This document shows, in pieces, positions 8,371-18,300 of a DNA stretch of 35,451 nucleotides. Positions within the stretch are counted from its first letter, which is position 1. Each line of letters opens with the position of its first letter. Source of the stretch: Candidatus Methylomirabilota bacterium (GTDB taxonomy: Bacteria > Methylomirabilota > Methylomirabilia > Methylomirabilales > Methylomirabilaceae); contig JACQQF010000068.1 in the NCBI GenBank assembly GCA_016207095.1, forward strand, positions 1-35,451. The letters are read 5' to 3'. Below the pieces are notes generated by a model. That model saw only the letters and a list, made by a program, of their open reading frames with translations. It made no database searches and was not told the DNA's origin. The translations under genes and the position numbers were made by a program.

Positions 8371-8595
8371 GTGAATGACGGACTTTCATGCCCATGGGAG
8401 CGCCGCAGGCGGATGAAGTATTGCGAGGCGGCCGATGACTGTCAAGGCTCGCTCCCGCCTGGCGTGCCCTCCACCTGGAAGCTCTTGACCATGATTATTG
8501 AGACCCCAATCATCCGACCTTCTTTAACTCCTCACGTATCAGGCGGCGGCATTCCGGCAGCCGCGGGGTCTGCGGGCAAGCCGAAGCCAAAGGCG

Positions 8596-10923
8596 TCACG
8601 GCGACTGAGGGGGAAGGATCCATCGGTCAGCCGGAATCGTTGGCGGCCGGTTCCGCACTCCGGCGGCGCGGAGGATCCGTTCTGGAACATCCTCCTCTCC
8701 CTGAATGATGTGGTTATTGCTATAGGTCAGATTGGTGGGGTAGGACACGCCGCCATCCGAGTAGGGACAAACGTTGAAAAAACCTTCGTCCGAATATGGA
8801 GGAAAACCAAATGGTGGATTAGGGAGTAGCAGATAGATGCCATTGTTGATGACCTCATCCAACAGATGAGGCGCTTGCCGCCAATAATTGCCTACGTAGC
8901 TGATGTCGCCGTAGGTGACGCAGCCGCCGCTATCGCTGCCATACGGTAAAGGAGGGATGTAGGAATAAGGGAGCGGATCACCAGGTTGAGGCGGGGGACC
9001 GAAGTCCGTAACCCCGATGGGATCATCGAAGGAAACGTTATTTTTCAGCTCAATATAGCGACTTCCTCCATCGGTGTAGAATATGTTGCCACCGCCCGTC
9101 GGGCGCTTGTTGGAAGCCACGTTGCCCTCGATCAAAAGACCATTGGCCGGTGAAGTTCCCTGCTGACCGGTTGTATAGATGGCGCCACCGTCCCAGAGGA
9201 CGTTGAGGAAACTGTAGATGCGATTGTTGAGTATCTTGTTATCGCTGTTGGGCGTTGGCTTGGTAATGATTCCCCATTCTCCGCTCACCGCGCCCAGCAA
9301 TCCAGGGAAGCTGCCCTGATCGAGCAGACCCCATCCCCAGCCTACGGCAATTCCCGACCAGGGAACATCGACGATCGTGTTGTGTTCGATGAGCGTATTC
9401 CGGGTGAAACCGACGTAGATCCCCGCAGCGTCAACATACTCCCGGGCGACCTGCCGGATCAGGTTGTTCGAAATCACGTTGTCGCGGGTGACCTGCTCCG
9501 GACGTTCGGGATGATGGTCAGCCTCCGAGATTCCACCAAGCTGGATGGCCGCCGAGGAAATGTCCGTAAACAGGTTGTCCTTGATCGCATTGCCCTGGCT
9601 CCCCGTATCAAAATCCAGACCCACTCCGCCGAGGTGTTCGAAGATGTTGCCACTGATTGTGATTTTGTGGGCGAATCGAAATCGCACATTGCCGGGTGTG
9701 CGCACGTCGTTCTTGTCGTGACCGATGAAATTGGGTTGGTGGTCTGGTGCAATGAGATGGAAGCCGCTCTGATCCGAGACGTATCCGTCGCTGCCACTCG
9801 GGCCGAGCCACGTGGCGTGGGAGAAGGTGAGACCCTCGAAGCGAATATTGGAAACGGGCCGTTCGAGTTCCCCCCGCCCCTCCACCAGGACTTCCAGAAG
9901 CGGCAGTTCAACCTCGGCGGTGGCGAGGTCTTCGCCCTGGCGGGGAATGTAGTAAAGCCAGCCCGCGGCTTGATCCAAATACCACTCCCCTGGTGTATCC
10001 AGGAACTCATAGGCGTTCTCAAAGCGCGTCACCTGCCAGAAGCTCCAGATGCCTGGCTTGTTGGTCGAACTCTCGAAGAAGACATTCGCGTTGGTCCAGC
10101 CGGGTTGCTGGAGAGTAATCAGACCGGTTCCCGGAAGAAGAGGATCACGATCGACCGATTCCAGAGGGACGCTCATCATCTTCCACTGCGTAATGACCAC
10201 CGCCTCGATATGTTGCACATTCGTCCAAGTGGTAGGATCCCTCCACCCGCCAGGGTTCAAAGCGGTGACTTCGTATGCAATGCCGCCGCCAATCAAGTAT
10301 GGGCTGCCACCGATCACGATCGGAAATGGAAGGAAACCGGCGGGATAAGCCTCGGTTTGCGCCCGCGTCGCGCGCTGCCCATTGACGTACAATTGGCGTG
10401 TCTCGTGCGGGCCAACGTAGGCCCGGTAGATGCCCAAACCGGCATCGTGGAGTGTCCAATTCTGGTTCGGGACCTGGATCGATCCGGAAATCACAGGATG
10501 TTCGCCAGGCGCAGCGCGATAAACCACGTCATGACCGTTCCGCCCGGAGTCCCGCCAGTCGAGCACAAGGTTCTGCTCGAGCCGGTAGTTGCCGCCTCGA
10601 AGATAGACAACGATGTCCATCCCCCGCCTTTGTCTCTCAGTGACGGCGCGCACCGCATCGCGCGCCCGTTCCAAGGTGCGAAATGGTGCCAGCTGAGTCC
10701 CTGGCGAGGCATCCCCACCATTCGGTGAGACCCAGAATGTCGGCGAGACCGGGAATGTCGTGGGCTTACAGTAGGCGACCGGTGAGAGTGCGAACAACAG
10801 GCCAAGAACAATTGAAGCAATAAACAAATGGTCCACTTCGGAGAATCTGATAGGAAATCGCTTCTCGGACGTCTCGGGCGTGTGCCCGTGCCCGAGAATT
10901 CCATCCTCGAACAGCATTTCCAT
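8596..10923 (-). CDS. Secreted right-handed beta-helix protein, GH141-like
   Basis: A 775-residue exported protein. After about 30 leading residues there is a hydrophobic signal segment (HLFIASIVLGLLFALS), then FWVSPNGGDASPGT and PFRTLERARDAVR. This opening is typical of DUF1565/GH141-like beta-helix proteins that act on polysaccharides. The middle third is a run of parallel beta-helix turns rich in N-x-(I/F) patterns such as ISGNIFEH, IKDNLF, ISNNLI, IEHNTI and ILNNRI. Carbohydrate-active enzyme or surface/matrix protein are both possible; no catalytic residues can be named. I chose ATG 10923 because GAAGGG precedes it. That signal lies at the edge of repeat copy B, so the repeat seems to supply the ribosome binding site. 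ATG 10917 and an upstream frame to 10995 are alternatives. There is no close operon partner. Confidence 0.75.
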   Translation of the reverse strand: MEMLFEDGILGHGHTPETSEKRFPIRFSEVDHLFIASIVLGLLFALSPVAYCKPTTFPVSPTFWVSPNGGDASPGTQLAPFRTLERARDAVRAVTERQRRGMDIVVYLRGGNYRLEQNLVLDWRDSGRNGHDVVYRAAPGEHPVISGSIQVPNQNWTLHDAGLGIYRAYVGPHETRQLYVNGQRATRAQTEAYPAGFLPFPIVIGGSPYLIGGGIAYEVTALNPGGWRDPTTWTNVQHIEAVVITQWKMMSVPLESVDRDPLLPGTGLITLQQPGWTNANVFFESSTNKPGIWSFWQVTRFENAYEFLDTPGEWYLDQAAGWLYYIPRQGEDLATAEVELPLLEVLVEGRGELERPVSNIRFEGLTFSHATWLGPSGSDGYVSDQSGFHLIAPDHQPNFIGHDKNDVRTPGNVRFRFAHKITISGNIFEHLGGVGLDFDTGSQGNAIKDNLFTDISSAAIQLGGISEADHHPERPEQVTRDNVISNNLIRQVAREYVDAAGIYVGFTRNTLIEHNTIVDVPWSGIAVGWGWGLLDQGSFPGLLGAVSGEWGIITKPTPNSDNKILNNRIYSFLNVLWDGGAIYTTGQQGTSPANGLLIEGNVASNKRPTGGGNIFYTDGGSRYIELKNNVSFDDPIGVTDFGPPPQPGDPLPYSYIPPLPYGSDSGGCVTYGDISYVGNYWRQAPHLLDEVINNGIYLLLPNPPFGFPPYSDEGFFNVCPYSDGGVSYPTNLTYSNNHIIQGEEDVPERILRAAGVRNRPPTIPADRWILPPQSP

Positions 10924-10924
10924 G

Positions 10925-11022
10925 GCGGCCCTTCGGGGCTTCCGTACCCCCAAAGGGCCGTCGCACGCTTTCCGCTTCCGCATCGGCTCGATCATGAGTG
11001 ATTACTCGAAGTCCCCCTCACC
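10925..11022 (+). repeat. Dispersed repeat, copy B
   Basis: Direct repeat of 8067-8164. Its hairpin end lies against the start codon of the beta-helix gene. Its far end runs into one more CCCCCTCACC/CCTCTCCC REP-like fragment. Confidence 0.8.
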
Positions 11023-11044
11023 GCCGCCCTCTCCCACAAATTTG

Positions 11045-11308
11045 TTAGGCCGCCACCTCGACCATCGCAAAGAAATCGACTTGTCGCGGCGTGCGCCGTG
11101 GCGTAACTGCCCGGGGTCGGGGTCGGGGAGGTCTGAGGCCATCTTCCCGCATGCCTTGGAGATGGATCTGGATTGCCTCCTGGATGCGTCGCAGTGCTAC
11201 ATCGATGGTCTTCCCCGTTGCCACGCACCCCGGCAGATCGGGCACCGAGGCTCCCCAGTCACTGACTGGGTCTTTATTGATGCGGACCAGATACTGACGT
11301 TTTCTCAT
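11045..11308 (-). CDS. HicB-like antitoxin
   Basis: An 87-residue protein with the HicB fold signature: YLVRINKDPVSDWGASVPDL, then PGCVATGKT, then a helix with ALRRIQEAIQIHLQGM and an RPPRPRP tail. HicB proteins bind the HicA mRNA interferase and often autoregulate. There is no room for a C-terminal DNA-binding domain, which fits the short solo HicB_lk type. Its ATG overlaps, as ATGA, a short frame resembling the end of HicA, so the antitoxin appears to have lost its toxin. The stop lies about 20 bp beyond the end of repeat copy B. Confidence 0.75.
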   Translation of the reverse strand: MRKRQYLVRINKDPVSDWGASVPDLPGCVATGKTIDVALRRIQEAIQIHLQGMREDGLRPPRPRPRAVTPRRTPRQVDFFAMVEVAA

Positions 11309-11379
11309 GGTTTCTCCCGCTTGAGTCTGGCCTGTCGTTTCACCGAGGCGAGCGTGCCTTTCGGTATGTCAAGGATGTT
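11305..11379 (-). pseudogene. Possible tail of a HicA-like toxin
   Basis: The frame that ends in the TGA overlapping the hicB start reads DIPKGTLASVKRQARLKREK. This resembles the C-terminus of HicA toxins (PKGTL followed by an I/V-x-RQA-x-L helix). The catalytic histidine and the N-terminal half are absent, because prfB ends about 20 bp further upstream. Either the 5' part of hicA was deleted at the prfB boundary or the likeness is fortuitous. Confidence 0.4.
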
Positions 11380-11398
11380 CCAGGCCTCACTTCGCCGC

Positions 11399-12503
11399 CT
11401 AGGTGGAGGTCTTCCCCTTCAAGAGGAACGCATCGATGAAGGGTTCAATCTCCCCGCCCAGGACCTTCTCCACGTTGCCGGTCTCCAGGCCGGTCCGATG
11501 ATCCTTCACAAGCTGGTACGGGGCGAGGACGTACGAACGGATCTGGCTGCCCCAGGCGATGTCCTTCTTTTCGCCTTCGAGCTTGGCCATCTCCTTGTCT
11601 TGCTCCCGCCGATAGTGGTCATACAACCGGGAGCGCAGAACTTTCATCGCCATGCCCCGGTTCTTGTGCTGCGAGCGCTCATTCTGGCAGGAGACGACGA
11701 TGCCCGTGGGCAGGTGGGTGATCCGCACCGCCGAGTCGGTGACGTTGACATGCTGTCCGCCTGCGCCACTGGAACGGTACGTATCGATTCGCAAATCCTT
11801 ATCGTCGATGGCGACCTCGATCTCCTCATCGATCTCGGGGTAGACGAAGACCGATGCAAAGGAGGTATGACGGCGGTGGCTGGCGTCGAACGGCGAGATC
11901 CGAACAAGGCGGTGGACCCCCATTTCGGCCTTCAGTCGGCCGTAGGCGTACGCCCCAGTCACCGTGACCGTGGCGCTTTTGATCCCGGCCTCTTCGGCAG
12001 GAAGCAGGTCGATCACTTCTGTGTGATAGCCCCTGGCTTCCGCCCAACGCAGGTACATCCGCAACAGCATCTGCGCCCAGTCCTGCGACTCGGTGCCGCC
12101 GGCGCCCGGGTTGATGGAGAGGATGGCGTTGCCTCGGTCATACTCACCCGCCAGGACCGTCGTCAGCTCGAGCTCTGCAAGCCTTTGCTCCAACTTCTGA
12201 AGCGAGCTCTCCATCTCTGCCAGCACCTGCTGGTCCTCTTGTTCCCGCAGGAGCTGGAGCAGCACGCTGAGGTCTTCCAGCTCGCGCCCTGGCGCCTCGA
12301 GTTGCTCCACTACCTCCTTAAGGGCACGCTGCTCCTTCAGGATCTTCTGAGCGCGAGACGGGTCGGACCAGAACTCCTGCGCATGGAGCAGCGCCTCGAT
12401 CTCTTTCAGGCGCGACTGTTTCCCTTCCTCGTCAAAGATAGACCCGAAGCCCGTGCAGCTTGGCCTGTAACCCATCGAGCCTGCGGGAGACATCTGCGAT
12501 CAT
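11399..12503 (-). CDS. prfB: Peptide chain release factor 2, programmed +1 frameshift
   Basis: RF2 terminates translation at UGA and UAA. The gene starts at ATG 12503 after AAGGAGG and overlaps the lnt stop as ATGA. The zero frame runs 23 codons to CTT TGA C, with the TGA at 12432-12434. A +1 slip on CTT continues as GAC and gives a 367-residue protein ending in TAG at 11399. This is the classical RF2 autoregulation: low RF2 favours slippage. The SPF anticodon-mimic tripeptide lies in RISPFDASHRR, and GGQ at about residues 248-250 lies in SSGAGGQHVN. The upstream CGGGTCTAT is only a weak version of the usual SD-like stimulator. Reading the +1 frame alone from 12493 would give a false N-terminus. 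Confidence 0.95.
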
Positions 12504-14116
12504 CGTGCCCTCCTTTGCGAGACGCGGGCCGGTTCCGAAGAGAACCGCGCGCCGCTCCAGCCCCGCTCTGCGACGAATACGGAGATGACGAATGCCACGC
12601 ACAGCCAGGCGAAGAGATCGCCATAGCGGGTGTAAAAGGTCTCGCCCCGCCGCAACTGAATCCGCCCCGAGACAACGGCGGGAACGAATATCTCAGAAGC
12701 CTTCACGATCCGCCCCGTGGGATCAATGATGGCGGAGATGCCGGTATTCGCCGCCCGGATCAGGTATCGCCGATTTTCGGCGGCCCGAAGGGCGGCCATC
12801 GCCAGATGCTGGCCCGGGGCGGCTGACCGGCCGAACCAGGCGTCGTTCGTGATATTGACCAGGAAGTCAGCCCCGTCCTTCACGTAGCGGCGGACCTGAT
12901 CCGGAAAGATCACCTCGTAACAGATGGTCACTCCAAAGCGGCCACGGGGCAGGTGAAAGACCGTGTGGGTCCGGCCTGGCTCGAAATCGCCGATCCCATA
13001 GGCGAGCTTGTGCACGAAAAAGAGAATCGACTTGAGTGGAACATACTCCCCAAAGGGAACCATGTGGATCTTGTCGTATTTGCCAAGGAGTTCCCGATTT
13101 GGCGAGATCAGGAATGCGCTATTGAAATAGCGGTCGCCTCCGGGGCCGACCGAGACGCGTTCGACGTCGGGGCTGCCGACCAGCAGGTAGCTTCCCGTCT
13201 CGGCAGCGATGTCCAGCACGCGCCCCCGCAGCGCCGGTTCATATCGAAAAAAGAAGGGGGCGGCTGTCTCGGGCCAGACGATCAGGGCGGGGGCATTCGT
13301 CGCTGCCTCCAGGCTGAGGCGCCGGTACAGTTCGATCGTAGCCGCCTGCATCGCCGGATTCCACTTCGACGCCTGGTCGATATTTCCTTGCACGAGGGCG
13401 ATCCCTATCTCCTCCTCGGGTCCGGCAGGCGCTGAAGGCGGCGAGAGAAGCGTGGGGGACCAGACAAGGAGCAGCGCGACGAGACCGGCGAGCAGGATGG
13501 TGCGAACGCGGCCTCCGGACATCGAGGTCAACTGCGCCACGCCGATGTTCACGAGAATCACCAGGAATGAGAGGCCATAGACGCCGGCGACCGAGGCGAT
13601 CGGCAACAGCATGACATTCCGATACTGGGTGTAACCGAGCAGGGCCCAAGGAAAGCCCGTCAACGCGTAGCTGCGGAGGTATTCCAACCCCACCCAAAGG
13701 GCAGAGGTCGCAAGCAGGTTGATCCACCAGGCCGCACCCGCAAGAGCCGAGACACCGAAACAGAACAGTCCGACGTAAAGCGCCAGATACAACGCCAGCG
13801 CAACAAGGACAACCATGCTGCTGGCGACAGACAGCCCACCATAGGAGGTCATCGTCCTGGTCACCCAGGAGATGCTGCCGAGGTAAAACACCAGTCCCGC
13901 GACGATTCCCCACCAGAAGGCTCGAGCCGGCGGCTCGCTGCGAATGGCCAGGAGCAGTGGAACCAACGCAATGAACGCGAGCCCCCCGATATCCGCCGTG
14001 GGATACGCGAGGACGAGGAGCCCTCCTGAGGCCGCCGCCGGCAGGGCTGCCCTGAGGCGTTGGTGAATCGCCCAACGCCCGGTCCCGCCCACCTGTAGGA
14101 CCGGACTCACACCCAC
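12500..14116 (-). CDS. lnt: Apolipoprotein N-acyltransferase
   Basis: Lnt adds the third acyl chain to lipoproteins in the inner membrane of Gram-negative bacteria. The N-terminal 220 residues form several membrane helices. The following nitrilase-like domain carries the Glu-Lys-Cys triad: E283 in VWPETAAPFF, K349 in YDKIHMVPFGE and C399 in ICYEVIFPD, with spacing like E. coli E267/K335/C387. A last helix lies near the C-terminus. Total length is 538 residues. The start is a GTG overlapping the cdsA stop by ten bases; a second GTG two codons on is equally possible. The stop overlaps the prfB start. Confidence 0.93.
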   Translation of the reverse strand: MGVSPVLQVGGTGRWAIHQRLRAALPAAASGGLLVLAYPTADIGGLAFIALVPLLLAIRSEPPARAFWWGIVAGLVFYLGSISWVTRTMTSYGGLSVASSMVVLVALALYLALYVGLFCFGVSALAGAAWWINLLATSALWVGLEYLRSYALTGFPWALLGYTQYRNVMLLPIASVAGVYGLSFLVILVNIGVAQLTSMSGGRVRTILLAGLVALLLVWSPTLLSPPSAPAGPEEEIGIALVQGNIDQASKWNPAMQAATIELYRRLSLEAATNAPALIVWPETAAPFFFRYEPALRGRVLDIAAETGSYLLVGSPDVERVSVGPGGDRYFNSAFLISPNRELLGKYDKIHMVPFGEYVPLKSILFFVHKLAYGIGDFEPGRTHTVFHLPRGRFGVTICYEVIFPDQVRRYVKDGADFLVNITNDAWFGRSAAPGQHLAMAALRAAENRRYLIRAANTGISAIIDPTGRIVKASEIFVPAVVSGRIQLRRGETFYTRYGDLFAWLCVAFVISVFVAERGWSGARFSSEPARVSQRRAR

Positions 14117-14910
14117 CCTGCCAAGACTGCGAGATACAGAACCGGCCCGGTGAAGAGGAGGCTATCGACGCGGTCCAGCACACCACCGTGTCCAGGGATC
14201 AGGGTGCCGGCATCCTTCACACCGAAACTCCGCTTCAGCATCGATTCGCACAGGTCTCCCACCTGTCCCATGATCCCCAGACCGAGTCCGAGAGACAGGA
14301 TCTGAACCGTACCGAGCCTTTCCCAGAACCAGAGCTTGGCTGCGCAGGACGCGAGGACGGAGCACGCGAGTCCGCCCAGGCCGCCCTCCACGGTTTTACG
14401 GGGGCTGACGGAGGGATAGAGCGGCCTTTTCCCCAACGTCGTGCCGACATAGAACGCCCCGACATCCCCCGCCCACGTGACCAAGGCAAGATAATAGATA
14501 TAGACGCTGCCGGCCTCCATGGCCCGCAGCAGAGCGGTAAAGCTGAGCAGCCCCGCGACGTAGATCATTCCCAGCAGCGTGACGGCACCCCGCAATGCGG
14601 CCCCCTTCGGATCCGCGCTCACCAGCAACAGGACGATCAGCAGCAGCATGACCCAACCCGCCAGGGCGAACGCAAGCCAGGGTGCGGATGCCCTGAAAAA
14701 CTGGAGGCCACCCAGCGCCAGACCGCCTGCCATTCCGAGGAGTGTCAGCGGATGCAGCCCTCCGGCCTCCGCCATCGAATAGAACTCGTAGAGCCCGACC
14801 AGGGTCGCGGCGCTGACAAGCAAAAAGAAGTGAACGGGGGTTCCAAACTGAACCAGCAAGACAAAGAGGGGAAGGAAGGCAGCAGCGCTGAGGACCCTTT
14901 TCAGATGCAT
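14107..14910 (-). CDS. cdsA: Phosphatidate cytidylyltransferase
   Basis: CdsA makes CDP-diacylglycerol from phosphatidic acid and CTP, the branch point for all phospholipids. The 267 residues are mostly transmembrane helices. The family signature is near the C-terminus: SMLKRSFGVKDAG, then IPGHGGVLDRVDS. The gene follows frr by 192 bp; the usual intervening uppS is missing. It overlaps lnt by ten bases, so cdsA-lnt-prfB should be one transcript. Confidence 0.94.
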   Translation of the reverse strand: MHLKRVLSAAAFLPLFVLLVQFGTPVHFFLLVSAATLVGLYEFYSMAEAGGLHPLTLLGMAGGLALGGLQFFRASAPWLAFALAGWVMLLLIVLLLVSADPKGAALRGAVTLLGMIYVAGLLSFTALLRAMEAGSVYIYYLALVTWAGDVGAFYVGTTLGKRPLYPSVSPRKTVEGGLGGLACSVLASCAAKLWFWERLGTVQILSLGLGLGIMGQVGDLCESMLKRSFGVKDAGTLIPGHGGVLDRVDSLLFTGPVLYLAVLAGWV

Positions 14911-14925
14911 GTGCTGATGGAGGAA

Positions 14926-14957
14926 GTGCGGGGTGCGGGGTGCGGGGTGCGGGGTGC
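14926..14957 (+). repeat. Short tandem repeat, GTGCGGG units
   Basis: About four and a half perfect copies of a seven-base GTGCGGG unit between cdsA and frr. Further on, AACTTCGCACTTCGCA repeats again. The surrounding 14911-15102 has no gene and no obvious uppS remnant. Confidence 0.9.
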
Positions 14958-15102
14958 GTCGCCCTCAGCGCCGGGAACGTGGCACGTCGCTCGTGGCTCC
15001 TCGAACACCGAACTTCGCACTTCGCATCTCACACGTTTGACAGCCGCGGCCACCCAGACATGATTGCGAACACCGGGATGGACCGAGCCCGCCGATCCGA
15101 CC

Positions 15103-15663
15103 CTAAAACTCCATGATCTCCTTTTCCTTCTTGGCCAGCAGCCCGTCGATCTCTTTGGTCAACCGATTCGTGACGGCCTGAATCATGTCCTGCCCCTTCT
15201 TGACCTCATCCTCAGAGGCTTCCTTCTCCCGCTCTTTTCGCTTGAGCGACTCGTTGGCATCCCGGCGAGCGTTCCGGACCGCCACCCGACCCTCCTCGGC
15301 GATCTTCCGGACCACCTTGACCAGCTCCTTGCGGCGTTCCTCCGTCAGGGCGGGGATAGGAATCCGGATGAGTTTCCCGTCGTTGGTCGGCGTGACGCCG
15401 AGATCAGACTTGAGGATCGCCTTCTCAATGGCGGGGAGCAGTGACGCGTCCCAGGGCTGCACGGTGATCAGCCGCGTCTCGGGGACGGCCAGGCTGGCGA
15501 CCTGATTGATCGGGACCGGGGGGGAGCCATACGCGTCAACCATGAGACCGTCGAGCAACGTCAGGGAAGCCCGCCCTGTGCGGACGCCGTTGAAGCCTTT
15601 TACCGTCGCCTCGATGGCCTTCTTCATTTCCCTCTCGGCCCTCACAGAGATCGCCTTCAGCAT
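15103..15663 (-). CDS. frr: Ribosome recycling factor
   Basis: RRF splits post-termination ribosomes together with EF-G. The 186-residue length matches the family. The conserved FNGVRTGRAS sits near residue 25, then LITVQPWD, and IRIPIPALTEERRKELVK in the hinge region. It follows pyrH by three bases, the standard arrangement. Confidence 0.96.
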   Translation of the reverse strand: MLKAISVRAEREMKKAIEATVKGFNGVRTGRASLTLLDGLMVDAYGSPPVPINQVASLAVPETRLITVQPWDASLLPAIEKAILKSDLGVTPTNDGKLIRIPIPALTEERRKELVKVVRKIAEEGRVAVRNARRDANESLKRKEREKEASEDEVKKGQDMIQAVTNRLTKEIDGLLAKKEKEIMEF

Positions 15664-15666
15664 GGA

Positions 15667-17054
<1,388 letters not shown>

Positions 17055-17079
17055 CTCTGTCCTTTCTCTGTGTCGTGTG

Positions 17080-17868
17080 TCACGCCTCCCGAAGGGCCTC
17101 GATCTGTGGTTCGACCTGATCCTGTTCCTCCGGTGACGCCACGACATCCATCGAGTCGGAGGCCAAGTCCTCGGCAGCCTTGACACGCATGTCACGCCCC
17201 TCAATGACCGCATCGGCTATGCGAGCCACCATCAGCCGGATGGCCCGAATGGCATCATCGTTGCCGGGGATCGGGTAGTCGATCTCCTCGGGGTCGCAGT
17301 TCGTATCGACGACCGCAACCAGCGGAATTCCAAGGCGCCTGGCCTCACGGACAGCGATCCGCTCATTCTTGGTGTCTATCACGAAGATCGCGCCGGGGAG
17401 TCGGTCCATCCCCTTGATCCCCCCGAGGGCGTGCTCCAACTTCTGGCCCTCCCGCCGCAACCTCATCGCCTCCTTTTTCGTGAGTCGCTCGAGCTCGCCC
17501 TTTGCCTCGCTCTCTTCGATCTGGCGAAGCCGGTTCACGCTCTTCCGGATCGTCTGAAAGTTGGTCAGCGTGCCTCCCAGCCAGCGATGGTTCACAAAGA
17601 ACTGTTCGCAGCGTCTGGCCTCTTCTTCGATTACGTCTGCAGCCTGTTTCTTCGTTCCGATAAACACCACCGGCAGACCCTCGGCCGCCACCCGCCTGAC
17701 GAATTCGGCCGCTTCCTGGAATTTCTTCAGCGTCTTCTGAAGGTCGATGATGTAAATGCCGTTCCGTTCCCCGAAGAGGTACTTCTTCATCTTCGGGTTC
17801 CAGCGCTTCGTCTGATGTCCAAAGTGGACACCCGCTTCCAATAACTCCTTAATGGTAATCGTTGTCAC
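17080..17868 (-). CDS. rpsB: 30S ribosomal protein S2
   Basis: S2 of the small subunit, 262 residues, starting [20 protein letters not shown] with the typical [18 protein letters not shown] and later [15 protein letters not shown] and [11 protein letters not shown]. The acidic tail is common. It is the first gene of the rpsB-tsf-pyrH-frr operon. A 145-base leader separates it from the promoter proposed at 18021-18050. Confidence 0.97.
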   Translation of the reverse strand: MTTITIKELLEAGVHFGHQTKRWNPKMKKYLFGERNGIYIIDLQKTLKKFQEAAEFVRRVAAEGLPVVFIGTKKQAADVIEEEARRCEQFFVNHRWLGGTLTNFQTIRKSVNRLRQIEESEAKGELERLTKKEAMRLRREGQKLEHALGGIKGMDRLPGAIFVIDTKNERIAVREARRLGIPLVAVVDTNCDPEEIDYPIPGNDDAIRAIRLMVARIADAVIEGRDMRVKAAEDLASDSMDVVASPEEQDQVEPQIEALREA

Positions 17869-18132
17869 GCCCCCTCCTCCGTTCGGCTGAGCTCACGGCG
17901 CAGCCTTGTTGGTTGTGTCCTCCGCCATCTTCATCTCCCCGTGAGATCCTCGCCCGCGAGCAAGCGCCAGGACACCCTCCCAGGGATCAGATGACGTGTG
18001 AAATCGATCGAACCTCTCAATCTATACCACGTCTACAGAGAGAAGAACAAGGGAAAACCCATTGGCGCAGCATGCCGGGCCAAGCAACGAGCGTAGCAAC
18101 GCCGCTAGGCGAAGCTAATTGGACCGGCACTA
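17869..18132. other. rpsB leader and upstream spacer
   Basis: No gene is visible. It holds the proposed rpsB promoter and leader. Upstream of that, 18051-18132 includes TTGGACCGGCAC (18119-18130), which resembles the end of the 102-bp element at 27743-27844. Confidence 0.5.
18021..18050 (-). promoter_or_regulatory. Candidate sigma-70-type promoter of the rpsB operon
   Basis: On the minus strand a TTGTTC -35 (18050-18045) and a TATAGA -10 (18026-18021) are separated by 18 bases. It is the best match upstream of rpsB, but each box is only partly consensus. Confidence 0.35.
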
Positions 18133-18300
18133 GTGTCCCGAGTCAAAAATTCGGACCATAATTTTTCCCCTCCCCCTTAGATGGGGGAGGGCTTGGGTGG
18201 GGGTGAAGACGGCAGATGCCTGATACTCACTCACCCTCCCCCACGCCCCCTCCCGTCGAGGGAGGGGGGATTTCTGAAGCGAACTTCTGATTCAGGACAC
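18133..18300 (-). mobile_element. 168-bp MITE-like element, copy 1
   Basis: The ends GTGTCCCGAGTCA and TGATTCAGGACAC are inverted repeats with 11 of 13 bases matching. The inside has two GC-rich palindromes built on CCCTCCCCC. A TA lies directly outside each end. One end abuts the argJ stop: the TAG is formed by flanking TA plus the terminal base. It is an inverted copy of 21900-22067, with ten differences in 168 bases. It has no coding capacity, so mobility would need a transposase elsewhere. Confidence 0.75.

Larger units (their letters stand above)
7731..8595. other. Gene-free stretch made largely of REP-like repeats
   Basis: I see no credible gene here. Contents in order: 7731-7950, nothing recognised; 7955-8000, a TTCGACTTGGCTCAGG-type repeat with a second GGCTTGGCTCAGGACAGG unit; 8067-8164, a dispersed repeat shared with 10925-11022; 8156-8370, tandem REP-like units; 8371-8595, nothing recognised beyond a small GC hairpin near 8542-8563. 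The open frames crossing it translate repeat sequence and are rejected. Confidence 0.6.

Noticed and set aside
10880..12826. 648-codon open frame on the plus strand
   Set aside because: It lies opposite the hicB-like, prfB and lnt genes, whose motifs are clear. The GC-rich antisense frame lacks any family pattern. The same applies to the long plus-strand frames at 9382-10728, 23566-24702 and 33314-34669.
14926..14957. Phase-variable tract controlling cdsA
   Set aside because: The heptamer lies upstream of cdsA but outside any coding frame and is not placed between recognisable promoter boxes.
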